Origin: Terracoccus sp. 273MFTsu3.1
GTDB lineage: Bacteria; Actinomycetota; Actinomycetes; Actinomycetales; Dermatophilaceae
Direction: 5' to 3'
DNA length: 64,000 nucleotides
Assembly (NCBI RefSeq): GCF_000383675.1
Contig: NZ_KB911820.1
Location: 992,001-1,056,000, forward strand
Numbering within the stretch: position 1 is the stretch's first letter; every line of letters starts with the position of its first letter. The notes under the pieces are model-generated. The model did not search any database. It was not told the origin of the DNA and was given only the letters and a program-made list of their open reading frames with translations. The position numbers and the translations under genes are program-made. This document shows, in pieces, positions 48,737-56,846 of the stretch.

Positions 48737-48742
48737 AGCGTA
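48737..48742 (-). promoter_or_regulatory. Possible -10 box of the GH13 gene
   Basis: Minus-strand TACGCT lies 34 bases before ATG 48702, leaving a short leader with GGAG. The -35 is not convincing. Confidence 0.35.
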
Positions 48743-48788
48743 GACCTGGCGGCTCGGACCGACGGGTGACGTACCCGCTCTCCCCGTG

Positions 48789-49742
48789 TCAGCCGACGAG
48801 CAGGTATGCCGGGTGCTCGGGGACGCTGCCGGTGTCGCGCAGGTGCCGGGCCAGGTGCAGTGCACCGTCGAGCGCCCCTCCGAGGGCTGGTGAACGCCGG
48901 GCGCCGCCTCCGGCCGCGGCCAGACGGTCGTCCAGGGCGTCGGTGACCGGTCGGGCGCCGAGGAGGCCACCGGTCGCGGTGAGGATCGGGTCGGTCAGGC
49001 CCTCTGCTGCGCGAAGCAGCGAGTCGGCGAGGTCGACGCCGGAGCGGACGCAGAGGGCGCGGGCGACCTCGTCGTCGGCGGCGGCTGTCGTGACGAGCGG
49101 GGCGACGGCGGCGAGGCGCTCGGGGGCGTCGGGGCTCGTCATGACGAGTCGTGGCCAGCCCTCGGGAGGGCCGAGCAGGTCGGTGGCCGCGGCCAGCAGG
49201 GCGGACGACCCGTCGGGCAGCCCGTCGTGCGCGCGCAGGGCTGCGCGGAGTCCTGCCATGCCGAGGGTCGCCGCCGACCCCGCGTCGCCGAGCACGTGCC
49301 CCCACCCGTCGACCCGGCGCCACTGCTGCTCGAAGTCGGTGCCGAACGCGACCGCCCCGGTGCCCGCCGCGACGACCGCGCCCGGACCGATGCGGCCCGT
49401 CGCGCCGACGAGGTTGGCGACGGCGTCGCTGACGACGACGGTGCGCTCGGCGCCGAGGCCCTGCGCCACGGTGCGCAGCACCTCCGCCCGGTCGGCGAGG
49501 AAGAGCAGGCCGCGCATCGACCAGACGACGACCGCGGGAGCCGCGGTGCCACGGCCGCGCTCGTCGTCCGGACTCGCTCCCAGCAGGGCGCGGGCGTCAG
49601 ATACGAGGGCTGCGACGTCGATGCCGCCCGCACCGACCCGCACGCCCGGTGCCGTGAGCACGGGACCGGGCGACGCGGCACACAACTGCAGTCGCAGGCC
49701 CGACCCGCCGACGTCGACGGCCACGACCCGCTGCTCGCTCAC
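48789..49742 (-). CDS. BadF/BadG-family sugar kinase (GlcNAc/MurNAc kinase-like)
   Basis: The 317-residue protein is an actin-fold kinase of the BadF/NagK-like group. It begins VVAVDVGGSGLRLQL (phosphate-1 loop), has VVSDAVANLVGATG with the catalytic Asp, VAAGTGAVAFGT (phosphate-2), WGHVLGDAGSAATLGM and ILTATGGLLGARPV near the adenosine site. Family members phosphorylate N-acetylglucosamine, and the clostridial MurK also phosphorylates N-acetylmuramic acid. In this cluster MurQ needs MurNAc-6-phosphate and the importer is not a PTS, so MurNAc kinase activity is the natural inference. The GTG start is 13 bases after the permease stop. Confidence 0.83.
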   Translation of the reverse strand: MSEQRVVAVDVGGSGLRLQLCAASPGPVLTAPGVRVGAGGIDVAALVSDARALLGASPDDERGRGTAAPAVVVWSMRGLLFLADRAEVLRTVAQGLGAERTVVVSDAVANLVGATGRIGPGAVVAAGTGAVAFGTDFEQQWRRVDGWGHVLGDAGSAATLGMAGLRAALRAHDGLPDGSSALLAAATDLLGPPEGWPRLVMTSPDAPERLAAVAPLVTTAAADDEVARALCVRSGVDLADSLLRAAEGLTDPILTATGGLLGARPVTDALDDRLAAAGGGARRSPALGGALDGALHLARHLRDTGSVPEHPAYLLVG

Positions 49743-49755
49743 GCGAGCGAGCCGA

Positions 49756-50661
49756 TCACTTCGCCATGCCGGCGGTCAAGCCCGCGACGATCTGCTTCGT
49801 GGCCACGAGGAAGAGCACGATGAGCGGGACCGTCGTGATGACGAGCCCGGCGAAGACGGCCGAGTAGTTCGTCGCGTTCTCGCCGAAGAAGCTCGTCAGG
49901 CCGACCGGGAGGGTGTACTTGTCCTCGCTACGCAGCAGCACGAGCGGGAAGAGGAAGTCGTTCCAGATCGGCACGAACCGGAAGACGGCCACGGTCGCGA
50001 GGGCCGGGCGCACGAGCGGGACCATGATCCGCCAGAAGGTCTGCCAGCTGCTCGCGCCGTCGAGCGCCGCCGCCTCCTCGAGCTCCTCCGGCAGCTGCCG
50101 GAAGAACGTCGTGAGGACGAAGATCGAGAACGGGATGCCGGACGCGGCGTACATGAGCATGAGGCCGAGCCGTGAGTCGATGAGCCCGAGCCCGTCGAAG
50201 AGGTAGAAGATCGGCAGGATCGCGAGGTGGATCGGCAGCATCAGGCCGGAGAGGAAGAGCGCCTCGAGCCACCGGAAGATCCGCGACCGGCCGCGGGCCA
50301 GCGCGTAGGCGGCCATCGTCGCGACGGCGGTCGAGATCGCGACCGCGCCCACGGTGACGAGGAGCGAGTTGCCGAAGTACGTCGCGAAGTTGCCGGTGGT
50401 CCACGCCTCGACGTAGCTCGCCGTCGTCGGGGGAGCGGGGAGGCCGAGCGGGTCGGTGATGAGGTCGGCGTTGGTGCGGAAGCTGTTGCTCACCATGAGC
50501 AGCAGCGGCACGAGCGCCAGGGCGGCATACCCCCAGAGGAGCACGCTGGCCCCCGCGCCGCCCACGGGACGGTTGACCCGCGGTGGGCGGCGGCTGCCCT
50601 GCGCAGGACGGGCGGCCACCTGCTCCTGAGGCGCCTCGGTGGTGACGACGGCCGTGGTCAT
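49756..50661 (-). CDS. Carbohydrate ABC transporter permease (MalG-like)
   Basis: The 301-residue inner-membrane permease has six hydrophobic segments, from VLLWGYAALALVPLLLMVSN to LVITTVPLIVLFLVATKQIV. The ATPase-contact EAA-type loop LEEAAALDGASSWQTFWRIM is at about residues 195-215. It pairs with the MalF-like permease upstream, whose stop overlaps its ATG (ATGA). No ATPase gene is in the cluster, so a shared MsiK-type ATPase elsewhere is likely. The substrate is predicted to be a cell-wall amino sugar from the neighbouring murQ and hydrolase genes. Confidence 0.92.
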   Translation of the reverse strand: MTTAVVTTEAPQEQVAARPAQGSRRPPRVNRPVGGAGASVLLWGYAALALVPLLLMVSNSFRTNADLITDPLGLPAPPTTASYVEAWTTGNFATYFGNSLLVTVGAVAISTAVATMAAYALARGRSRIFRWLEALFLSGLMLPIHLAILPIFYLFDGLGLIDSRLGLMLMYAASGIPFSIFVLTTFFRQLPEELEEAAALDGASSWQTFWRIMVPLVRPALATVAVFRFVPIWNDFLFPLVLLRSEDKYTLPVGLTSFFGENATNYSAVFAGLVITTVPLIVLFLVATKQIVAGLTAGMAK

Positions 50662-51557
50662 GCGGTGATCCTCCGCTCGTGACGGCGCAGCACGGCCGTG
50701 GCGGCGTAGGCGCCACCGAAGATGATGAGAAAGAGCAGCGTGGCGAGCGCCGACGAGCTGCCGATGGCGTCGGTCGCTCCCGAGTCGAACGCCGTGCGGT
50801 AGAAGAGCAGTGACACGAAGTCCGTTGCGCCCGCGGGGTTTCCGGTGGAACCACCGAATGCGTAGGGCAGCGCGAAGGCCTCCATGGCGAAGATGAACGT
50901 CAGCACCGACACCGTGCCGATGGCGGGCACGAGCAGCGGCAAGGTGATCTTGAAGAACGCCTGCCGGTTGCTCGCGCCGTCGACGCGCGCCGCCTCGGTC
51001 AGCTCCTCCGGGACGCCACCCAGTGCGGCGCCGTAGAGCAGCACGGGAAAGCCGATCCACTGCCACACGCTGACGAGGATGACGACCCAGATCGCCGTCT
51101 TGGGGTCGCCAAGCCACGGGAGGGCCCAGGACTCGAGGCCGACCTTCGTCAGCAGCGTGTTGACCGGGCCGAACGTCGGCGACAGCAGCAGCGTCCAGAG
51201 GTAGCCGATGACGATCGGGCTCACGAGGTAGGGCATCGCGTAGAGCGTCTGCAGCATCCGGCGGCTGCGCGGGCGCGTGTAGAGCAGGTAGGCGATCGTC
51301 AGCCCGAAGGTGTTCTGGATGAGCATCGTGCCGACGAAGAAGAGCACGTTGTGCAGCAGCGCTCGCGGCAGGTCGGTCGTGAACGGGGCCCTGGTGAAGA
51401 GCGTCACGAAGTTCTCGACCCCCGCGAACGCTCCGCGGGTCGTGCCCTGCCACTGGAAGAAGGCGTAGGAGAACGCCGTCACCATCGGGTAGAGCACGAA
51501 CACCGCGAAGAGCGCGAGCGCCGGAGCGACGAAGACCAGGCCGGTGCGGCGCTTCAT
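50658..51557 (-). CDS. Carbohydrate ABC transporter permease (MalF-like)
   Basis: The 299-residue protein has six membrane segments beginning GLVFVAPALALFAVFVLYPM. The EAA loop LTEAARVDGASNRQAFFKIT is at about residues 205-225. It follows the binding-protein gene by 10 bases and overlaps the MalG-like gene, giving the standard binding protein-permease-permease order of CUT1 sugar importers. Confidence 0.92.
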   Translation of the reverse strand: MKRRTGLVFVAPALALFAVFVLYPMVTAFSYAFFQWQGTTRGAFAGVENFVTLFTRAPFTTDLPRALLHNVLFFVGTMLIQNTFGLTIAYLLYTRPRSRRMLQTLYAMPYLVSPIVIGYLWTLLLSPTFGPVNTLLTKVGLESWALPWLGDPKTAIWVVILVSVWQWIGFPVLLYGAALGGVPEELTEAARVDGASNRQAFFKITLPLLVPAIGTVSVLTFIFAMEAFALPYAFGGSTGNPAGATDFVSLLFYRTAFDSGATDAIGSSSALATLLFLIIFGGAYAATAVLRRHERRITA

Positions 51558-51567
51558 GCAGGAACCG

Positions 51568-52887
51568 TCACGCGCTCGGCTTGAACCAGGTCTTGACGCC
51601 GGTCTCGAGGTCCTCGCTCACCGCGGCGGCGTCCTTGGAGCCGAGCAGCATCTCCTGCAGGCCCTTGCCGAGCAGGTCGGTGCCCGTGGGCGCGCCGTAG
51701 CGGAAGTCGGTGAGCAGCAGGTACGGCGAGCCGGACTTCGTGTAGTTCTCGCTCATCTGCTTGAGCAGCGGGTCGGTGGGCTCGACCCCCGGCACGGCCG
51801 AGAGCTGCTTGATGTCGTCGCTGACCATCTGGCCGAACTCCTTCGTGGTCATCCACTTCACGAGCTCCGTGGCCTCGGTCGGGTGCTTCGACTTGGCGGA
51901 GACGCCGAAGTTGCCATCGGCCCATCCTGCCGTCGTCGCCTCGGACCCGCTCGGCGAGCCGGGCGCCGGCGGCACCTGGAAGATGCCGATCTTCATGGCT
52001 GGGTTGGCCTTCTGGAAGACGGACAGGTCGAAGCTGCCGCCGGGGATCATCGCGGCCTTCTCGGCCGAGAAGAGCGTCTGGGCGTCGGTCTGGGCCACTC
52101 CGGTGGCGTTCTTGGGCATGTACTTCTCGAGGTCGCCGACGACCTTGACGGAGCCGACCCAGTCGGGGTCGGTGAACGTCTTCTGGCCCGAGAGCACCTG
52201 GGACTGGAACGCCTTGCCGCCGAAGCGCGCGCCGGCGAGGACCTCGTGGACGATCGGGAGCGTCCAGTCGTCCTTGGCGCCGATGGCGATCGGGGTCACG
52301 CCGGCGGCCATGAGCTTGTCGTTCGCGGCGATGAACTCGGCCCACGTCGTCGGGGCCGCGATGCCGTTCTTCTCGAAGAGGCCCTGGTTGTAGAACATCT
52401 GCACCGTCTGGCGGGCGAGCGGCACGGAGTAGGTCTTGCCGTCCTCCTTGCCCTTGGCGCTCGCGACGACGTTCTCGTCCCAGCCCGCGAGGTCGACCTT
52501 GCCGTCGAGCGGCAGCAGCGACTTGCTCGCGACGGTGCCCTGGAGCTGGCCGTAGGAGCGCACCTGGGGCACGTCGGGACCGCTCGAGCCGGCGAGGCCG
52601 GTCGCGAGGATCTTGTTGTACTCCGTCGCCTTGAACGCCTTGAAGTCGACGTTGACGTTCGGGTGCGCCTTCTCGTAGGCGTCGAAGATCTTGTTGTATG
52701 CGGCCTCGTCCTCCACGCGCCACGACCACACCGTCAGGGTGACCTTGCCGTCGTCGCCCGTGCTCGAGGAGCCGGAGGAGGACGGCGAGCAGGCGGTCAC
52801 GACGAGCGCTCCGGAGAGCGCGGCGATCGTCAGGACCGTGCGGCGTGCGCGCCGCGACGAGCCGGGGAGGCGTGAGGCGAACGTCAT
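51568..52887 (-). CDS. Extracellular sugar-binding lipoprotein of an ABC importer
   Basis: The 439-residue protein has a signal peptide ending in lipobox LVVTACSPSSSG (Cys about residue 33), a Ser-rich linker, and a family-1 solute-binding domain starting VTLTVWSWRVEDEAAYNKIF. GSSGPDVPQVRSYGQLQG and NEKLMAAG-like AANDKLMAAGVTPIAIGAKD are typical. It delivers the ligand to the two permeases encoded directly downstream. AGGAG precedes ATG 52887; an in-frame start 15 codons earlier is less likely. It follows murQ by 64 bases and is probably in the same transcript. Confidence 0.92.
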   Translation of the reverse strand: MTFASRLPGSSRRARRTVLTIAALSGALVVTACSPSSSGSSSTGDDGKVTLTVWSWRVEDEAAYNKIFDAYEKAHPNVNVDFKAFKATEYNKILATGLAGSSGPDVPQVRSYGQLQGTVASKSLLPLDGKVDLAGWDENVVASAKGKEDGKTYSVPLARQTVQMFYNQGLFEKNGIAAPTTWAEFIAANDKLMAAGVTPIAIGAKDDWTLPIVHEVLAGARFGGKAFQSQVLSGQKTFTDPDWVGSVKVVGDLEKYMPKNATGVAQTDAQTLFSAEKAAMIPGGSFDLSVFQKANPAMKIGIFQVPPAPGSPSGSEATTAGWADGNFGVSAKSKHPTEATELVKWMTTKEFGQMVSDDIKQLSAVPGVEPTDPLLKQMSENYTKSGSPYLLLTDFRYGAPTGTDLLGKGLQEMLLGSKDAAAVSEDLETGVKTWFKPSA

Positions 52888-52951
52888 GGTGGTGCTCCTG
52901 TCGGGTTCTGCTGGGTGCCTGGGGGTCGGCACGTGGGGTGGGAGGGTGGGT

Positions 52952-53893
52952 TCAGCGTTCGGGCACGGAAGCGGTCGGGGTGGCTGCGTGGCCGCCGAGG
53001 GACGTCAGCGCGTGGGCCACGGATCCGTCGTGGGCGGCGATGGCGTCGCGGGCCGTGGCCGCGTCGACGCCCGCGAGCATCGAGAGCAACGCGGGCTTGA
53101 GCTCGCCGTCTGCGTCGTCGAGAGCCTGGCGGGCCTGCTCGGCGTCGGCGCCGGTGGCCTCCTGGAGGATCCGGACGACGCGGCCGCGGAGCTTGGCGTT
53201 CGTCGCGACGACGTCGACCATGAGGTTGCTCCACGTGCGGCCGAGGCGGATCATCACGGCGGTCGAGAACGAGTTGAGGACGAGCTTCTGGGCGGTGCCG
53301 GCCTTGAGGCGCGTCGAGCCGGTCAACGCCTCGGGCCCGGTGCGCACGGCGAGCAGCAGGTCGGCGTGGACGGCGACCTCGGCGTCCGGGTTGGCGGTGA
53401 CGAGGGCCGTGACGGCGCCGAGCTCGCGAGCCCGCGCGAGAGCGCCGGCCACGAACGGCGTACGCCCGGAGGCCGTGAGGCCGATGGCGATGTCGCCGGG
53501 ACGCAGGGCCCCGGCCTCCTCGCGACCGAGGTCGACGTCGTCCTCGACGTTCTCGACGGCCTCGAGCAGCGCGCCGGGCCCGCCCGCGTGGTGGGCCACG
53601 ACGAGGCCGGCCGGGGCGTTGAAGGTGGGGCGCAGCTCGGCGGCGTCGAGCACGGCGAGGCGTCCGGACGTGCCGGCGCCGAAGTAGTGGACGGCCCCGC
53701 CGGCGCGGAGCGACTCGACCGCGCGGTCGACGAGGAGGGCCAGCTCGGGGAGGACCTCGCCCACGGCACCGGCCACCGTCGCGTCCTCGGCGTTGAGTGC
53801 CCGGAGGATGTCGAGAGAGGTGTGCGTGTCGATGGACGTCGTCCCCGGATGGCGCTCCTCGGTGGGGGCGTCCACGGTCACCTCGCTGCTCAC
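52952..53893 (-). CDS. murQ: N-acetylmuramic acid 6-phosphate etherase
   Basis: MurQ removes the lactyl ether from MurNAc-6-phosphate to give GlcNAc-6-phosphate and D-lactate, the key step of cell-wall MurNAc use. The 313-residue protein has the family signatures GGAVHYFGAGTSGRLAVLDA (sugar isomerase fold phosphate loop), RPTFNAP, IGLTASGRTPFVAGAL, and LKAGTAQKLVLNSFSTAVMI with the Glu-type region in NAEDATVAGAV. GTG 53893 sits 7 bases after a TAACCT box with TTGACG 17 bases further up, a strong leaderless promoter. It heads the murQ-importer-kinase unit. Confidence 0.96.
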   Translation of the reverse strand: MSSEVTVDAPTEERHPGTTSIDTHTSLDILRALNAEDATVAGAVGEVLPELALLVDRAVESLRAGGAVHYFGAGTSGRLAVLDAAELRPTFNAPAGLVVAHHAGGPGALLEAVENVEDDVDLGREEAGALRPGDIAIGLTASGRTPFVAGALARARELGAVTALVTANPDAEVAVHADLLLAVRTGPEALTGSTRLKAGTAQKLVLNSFSTAVMIRLGRTWSNLMVDVVATNAKLRGRVVRILQEATGADAEQARQALDDADGELKPALLSMLAGVDAATARDAIAAHDGSVAHALTSLGGHAATPTASVPER

Positions 53894-53900
53894 CCGTGCG

Positions 53901-53929
53901 AGGTTAGTTTCCTACGTCGTCAGCGTCAA
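53901..53929 (-). promoter_or_regulatory. murQ promoter (TTGACG-N17-TAACCT), leaderless, with a CCTACG half-site
   Basis: On the minus strand TTGACG (53924-53929) and TAACCT (53901-53906) are 17 bases apart, and GTG 53893 follows after 7 bases. The spacer contains CGTAGG (53911-53916), the same half-site as in the nagZ operator. Confidence 0.75.
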
Positions 53930-53969
53930 TGCCGTAAATGAGTAACATTCCCGTCACGGTCCCCCGACC

Positions 53970-54132
53970 CTCGAGTGAACGCTCCGTCCCACTCGAGTGA
54001 GCGCTCCGTCCCACGCGTTGCGTCCGGGGACCCTGCGCCTGGGGCTGGGCGCTCACTCGAGTGTGGTCGGGCGCTCACTCGAGGGTGGTCAGGCGCTCAC
54101 TCGACTGTGGTCAGGCGCTCACTCGAGGGTGG
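53970..54132. repeat. 22-bp repeats in inverted orientation (2 + 4 copies)
   Basis: Two direct copies of a 22-bp unit with core CTCGAGTGAGCGC lie at 53970-53991 and 53992-54013. Four copies of the reverse-oriented unit (GCGCTCACTCGAG core plus GTGGTC) lie at 54049-54070, 54071-54092, 54093-54114 and 54115-54132. The two arms could pair into a long hairpin. The array lies between the murR stop and the murQ promoter. Confidence 0.9.
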
Positions 54133-54144
54133 CGGCTCGACGGG

Positions 54145-55044
54145 TCAGTCGGTGACGTGGTGGCCGGCGACGGCCTCACGGGTGTCGGCGACGGCCTTGC
54201 GGGCCTTGCGGAGGTTGCGCTGGGCGACGGCGATGTACAGGCAGTCGACGACGGTGAGGGCGGCGATGCGGCTCGCGGTGGCGCCGGAACGCAGGCTCGT
54301 CTCGCGGGCCGCCGTCGTCAGCAGGATGTCGACGCCGGAGGCGAGCCGGGACAGCGGGAAGTTCGTGATCGCGAGCGTCCGCGCACCCGTCGAGCGCGCC
54401 GCGGCCAGCGCCTCGATGGTCTCGGTCGTCGTGCCGGAGTGCGAGATGCCCACCGCGATGTCGCCGGGGCCGAGCAGCGTCGCGCTCGTCAGGGCGATGT
54501 GGGGGTCGTTCCACGCGAAGGCGACGATGCCGATGCGGTGCAGCTTCTGCTGGAGGTCGGTGCCGACGATCGAGCTCGCGCCGATGCCGTAGATGTCGAC
54601 GCGACCGGCCCGGGCGATGGCCGCCGCCGCCGAGGCGAGGGCGTCGCGGTCGAGCTGCTGGGCCGTCTCCTCGACGGCGCTCGCGTCGCTGAAGGCCACC
54701 TTGGCGATGATGTCGTCGATGGTGTCGCTCGCGCTGATGTCGGTGCCGCCGCGGTTCATCGTGCGCGGGTGCGCCGACTCCTCGGCGAGCGCGAGACGCA
54801 GCTGCGGGTAGCCGGGCAGCCCGAGCCGTCGGCAGAAGCGCAGCACCGTCGTCTCGGACGTGCGTGCGGCCGTGGCCAGCTCGCTGATGGTCAGGCCGGC
54901 GGCTCGGCGCGCGTCGGCGAGGACGATGTCGGCGACACGGTCCTCGGCGGGCGACAGGGAGGGCTTGATCCCCCGCAGGCGGATGAGCAGCGACGCGCTC
55001 GCGGCACCTGCGGGGGACGAAGCCCCGTCCTCGGTCCTGGGCAT
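54145..55044 (-). CDS. murR: RpiR/MurR family transcriptional regulator
   Basis: The 299-residue regulator has an N-terminal RpiR helix-turn-helix (SLSPAEDRVADIVLADARRA; LTISELATAARTSETTVLRF, residues ~30-80) and a C-terminal SIS sugar-phosphate-binding domain (ARAGRVDIYGIGASSIVGTD; DIAVGISHSGTTTETIEAL). The domain order equals MurR, which senses MurNAc-6-phosphate. It sits four bases after the amiE-like stop and upstream of murQ. A TAGCGT box 6 bases before ATG 55044 predicts its own leaderless promoter inside the amiE-like gene. The symbol is assigned by domain and context. Confidence 0.88.
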   Translation of the reverse strand: MPRTEDGASSPAGAASASLLIRLRGIKPSLSPAEDRVADIVLADARRAAGLTISELATAARTSETTVLRFCRRLGLPGYPQLRLALAEESAHPRTMNRGGTDISASDTIDDIIAKVAFSDASAVEETAQQLDRDALASAAAAIARAGRVDIYGIGASSIVGTDLQQKLHRIGIVAFAWNDPHIALTSATLLGPGDIAVGISHSGTTTETIEALAAARSTGARTLAITNFPLSRLASGVDILLTTAARETSLRSGATASRIAALTVVDCLYIAVAQRNLRKARKAVADTREAVAGHHVTD

Positions 55045-55048
55045 GGGC

Positions 55049-56791
55049 CTACGCTACGGCGTCGCGGCCGGCGAGCCGCCAACCGTCCGCCGTGAAGGCG
55101 TCGGGTGTCTTCTCCCCGTCGAGCAGCACGCCACCGGGCCCCCGCACGACCACGTCGTCGACGGCGACGCCGCGACCGAGGTAGCCCCCGTCGGTCGTGT
55201 GCCGCCAGCGCAGCAGCTGCGACCCGGCCGGCAGGTCGGCCCGCACCTGCACCCAGCGCCTCGTGCCGGCGCCGGAGATGACGCCGTCGGCCGTCTCGGT
55301 CTGCCCACGGTCGACGACGTCGAACGGCAGAGCCGTCCACGTCGCACCACCGTCGGTGGAGCGCTCGAGGTGGAGCAGGTCGGTCTCCTCGGTGTCGAGG
55401 AAGAGGTCGAAGCCGAGGCGTGCGCCCCCCGGACCCACGGGGAGGGCGGGCGTCGTCAGGGTGGTGGTCGTCGCGTTGTCGGACCCCGTGAACCAGGCGG
55501 TGTCGCCATGGCGCGGGCGGATGCCCATCGACGCCGCGAGTCCGTGGGCCCACTCGCGACGGGCGAGGTTGATCGATCCCCAGTTGCGGGAGGGGTGCAC
55601 GCGGTTGGTGAGCAGGATCGCGAACGACCGCGACGTGAAGTCGATGACGATCGATGTGCCCGTGTAGCCGGTGTGGCCCGCGGTGCGCGGCCCGGACAGC
55701 GCGTCCATGTACCACCGCTGGTCGAGCTCGAAGCCGAGACCGTGCGAGTCGCCGGGGAAGGCGCCGTTGAAGTTCGTGATGAGGGCCTCGACGCTCTTGC
55801 GGCTGAGGATGCGCTCGCCGCGGTAGGAGCCGCCGTTGAGCAGCGCCTGGGACAGGATCGCGAGGTCGTCGACGGTGGAGAAGACGCCGGCATGCCCGGC
55901 GACCCCGCCCAGCGACCAGGCGTTCTCGTCGTGGACCTCGCCTCGGACCATGCCGCGCGGCGGCGCCGTCTGGTACTCGGTCGCCGCCGTCCGGGCCTTT
56001 TCCGTGGGGTTGTAGCCGGTGTCCTTCATGCCGAGCGGCGCGGTGATCCGGTCGTGGACGACGGCGTCGAGCGGCTCGCCCCGCAGCTTCTCGACCATGA
56101 CGCCGAGGGTGATGAGGTTGAGATCGCTGTAGAGGTAGGTCGTGCCCGGCGCGTTGGTCAGCGGCTGGTCCATGACGGCCTTGATGCGCGAGGCCTTGTC
56201 GGGCCACTTGCTCCAGAGCGGGAGCCAGGACGTGAAGCCGGACGTGTGCGTCAGCAGCTGGCGCACCGTGACGGCCCCTTTGCCGTTGGCGGCGAACTCC
56301 GGGAGGTAGGCCGCCACCGGGCTCTCGAGGGAGACGCGCCCCTCCTCGATGAGCTGGACGACGGCGATCGAGGTGAAGAGCTTGGAGACCGAGGCGAGGT
56401 CGAAGATCGTGTCGGTGCGCATCGGCTCCCACTGGTCGCGGGGGAGCTCGGTGCTCGCGTCGGCGTAGCGCAGCGCCCAGCCGCTCGCGTCGCGTTCGAC
56501 GATGCGTCCCTCGTGTCCCATGATCCCGACGGCACCGGCGAAGAGCGGGTGGCCGCTCGCGTCGACCTGCTCGTGGGCGTGGATGCGGTCGACGGCCTCG
56601 GCGATCGGGGCCGGGTCGAGCCCGACCGACGCGGGGCTCGCGTCGGACAGCACGGTGTTGGGCGGCGCGAAACCGCGGTCGGGCTTGCTGAAGTCGTCGG
56701 CCGTCGCGGAGCCGACGGGTCCCGCGGTCACGAGACTGCCCGCGAGGGCGAGGCTGCCGAGGGCAGCGGGGACGAGGGTGCGCAGGCGCAT
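55049..56791 (-). CDS. amiE: Secreted serine hydrolase, beta-lactamase family (AmiE-like N-acetylmuramyl-L-alanine amidase)
   Basis: The 580-residue precursor has a signal peptide (LVPAALGSLALAGSLVTAGP) and a class C beta-lactamase-type domain. The catalytic Ser and Lys are in FDLASVSKLFTS (S-V-S-K, about residue 130) and the second motif is YLYSDLN. Further typical segments are GVAGHAGVFSTVDDLAIL and GHTGYTGTSIVID. A C-terminal jelly-roll-like domain of about 140 residues (RSTDGGATWTALPFDVVD; LLRWRHTTDGGYLGRG) may bind carbohydrate. In B. subtilis AmiE (YbbE), encoded beside namZ and nagZ, strips peptides from muropeptides; the shared neighbourhood is my basis for the name. AGGAG precedes ATG 56791. 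Confidence 0.78.
   Translation of the reverse strand: MRLRTLVPAALGSLALAGSLVTAGPVGSATADDFSKPDRGFAPPNTVLSDASPASVGLDPAPIAEAVDRIHAHEQVDASGHPLFAGAVGIMGHEGRIVERDASGWALRYADASTELPRDQWEPMRTDTIFDLASVSKLFTSIAVVQLIEEGRVSLESPVAAYLPEFAANGKGAVTVRQLLTHTSGFTSWLPLWSKWPDKASRIKAVMDQPLTNAPGTTYLYSDLNLITLGVMVEKLRGEPLDAVVHDRITAPLGMKDTGYNPTEKARTAATEYQTAPPRGMVRGEVHDENAWSLGGVAGHAGVFSTVDDLAILSQALLNGGSYRGERILSRKSVEALITNFNGAFPGDSHGLGFELDQRWYMDALSGPRTAGHTGYTGTSIVIDFTSRSFAILLTNRVHPSRNWGSINLARREWAHGLAASMGIRPRHGDTAWFTGSDNATTTTLTTPALPVGPGGARLGFDLFLDTEETDLLHLERSTDGGATWTALPFDVVDRGQTETADGVISGAGTRRWVQVRADLPAGSQLLRWRHTTDGGYLGRGVAVDDVVVRGPGGVLLDGEKTPDAFTADGWRLAGRDAVA
55051..55056 (-). promoter_or_regulatory. Predicted -10 box, leaderless murR, overlapping a CCTACG half-site
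   Basis: Minus-strand TAGCGT, 6 bases, ATG 55044. CCTACG (plus strand 55048-55053) overlaps it, which would allow autoregulation. Confidence 0.45.
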
Positions 56792-56846
56792 GTCACTCCT
56801 AGATCGTGCAACAGGTCGTGCAGCGGGTGGTGAGCCGGTGGACAGG

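Noticed and set aside
53970-54132. Possible CRISPR array
   Set aside because: Units of 22 bp are directly adjacent with no unique spacers, and there are inverted copies; no cas genes are nearby.
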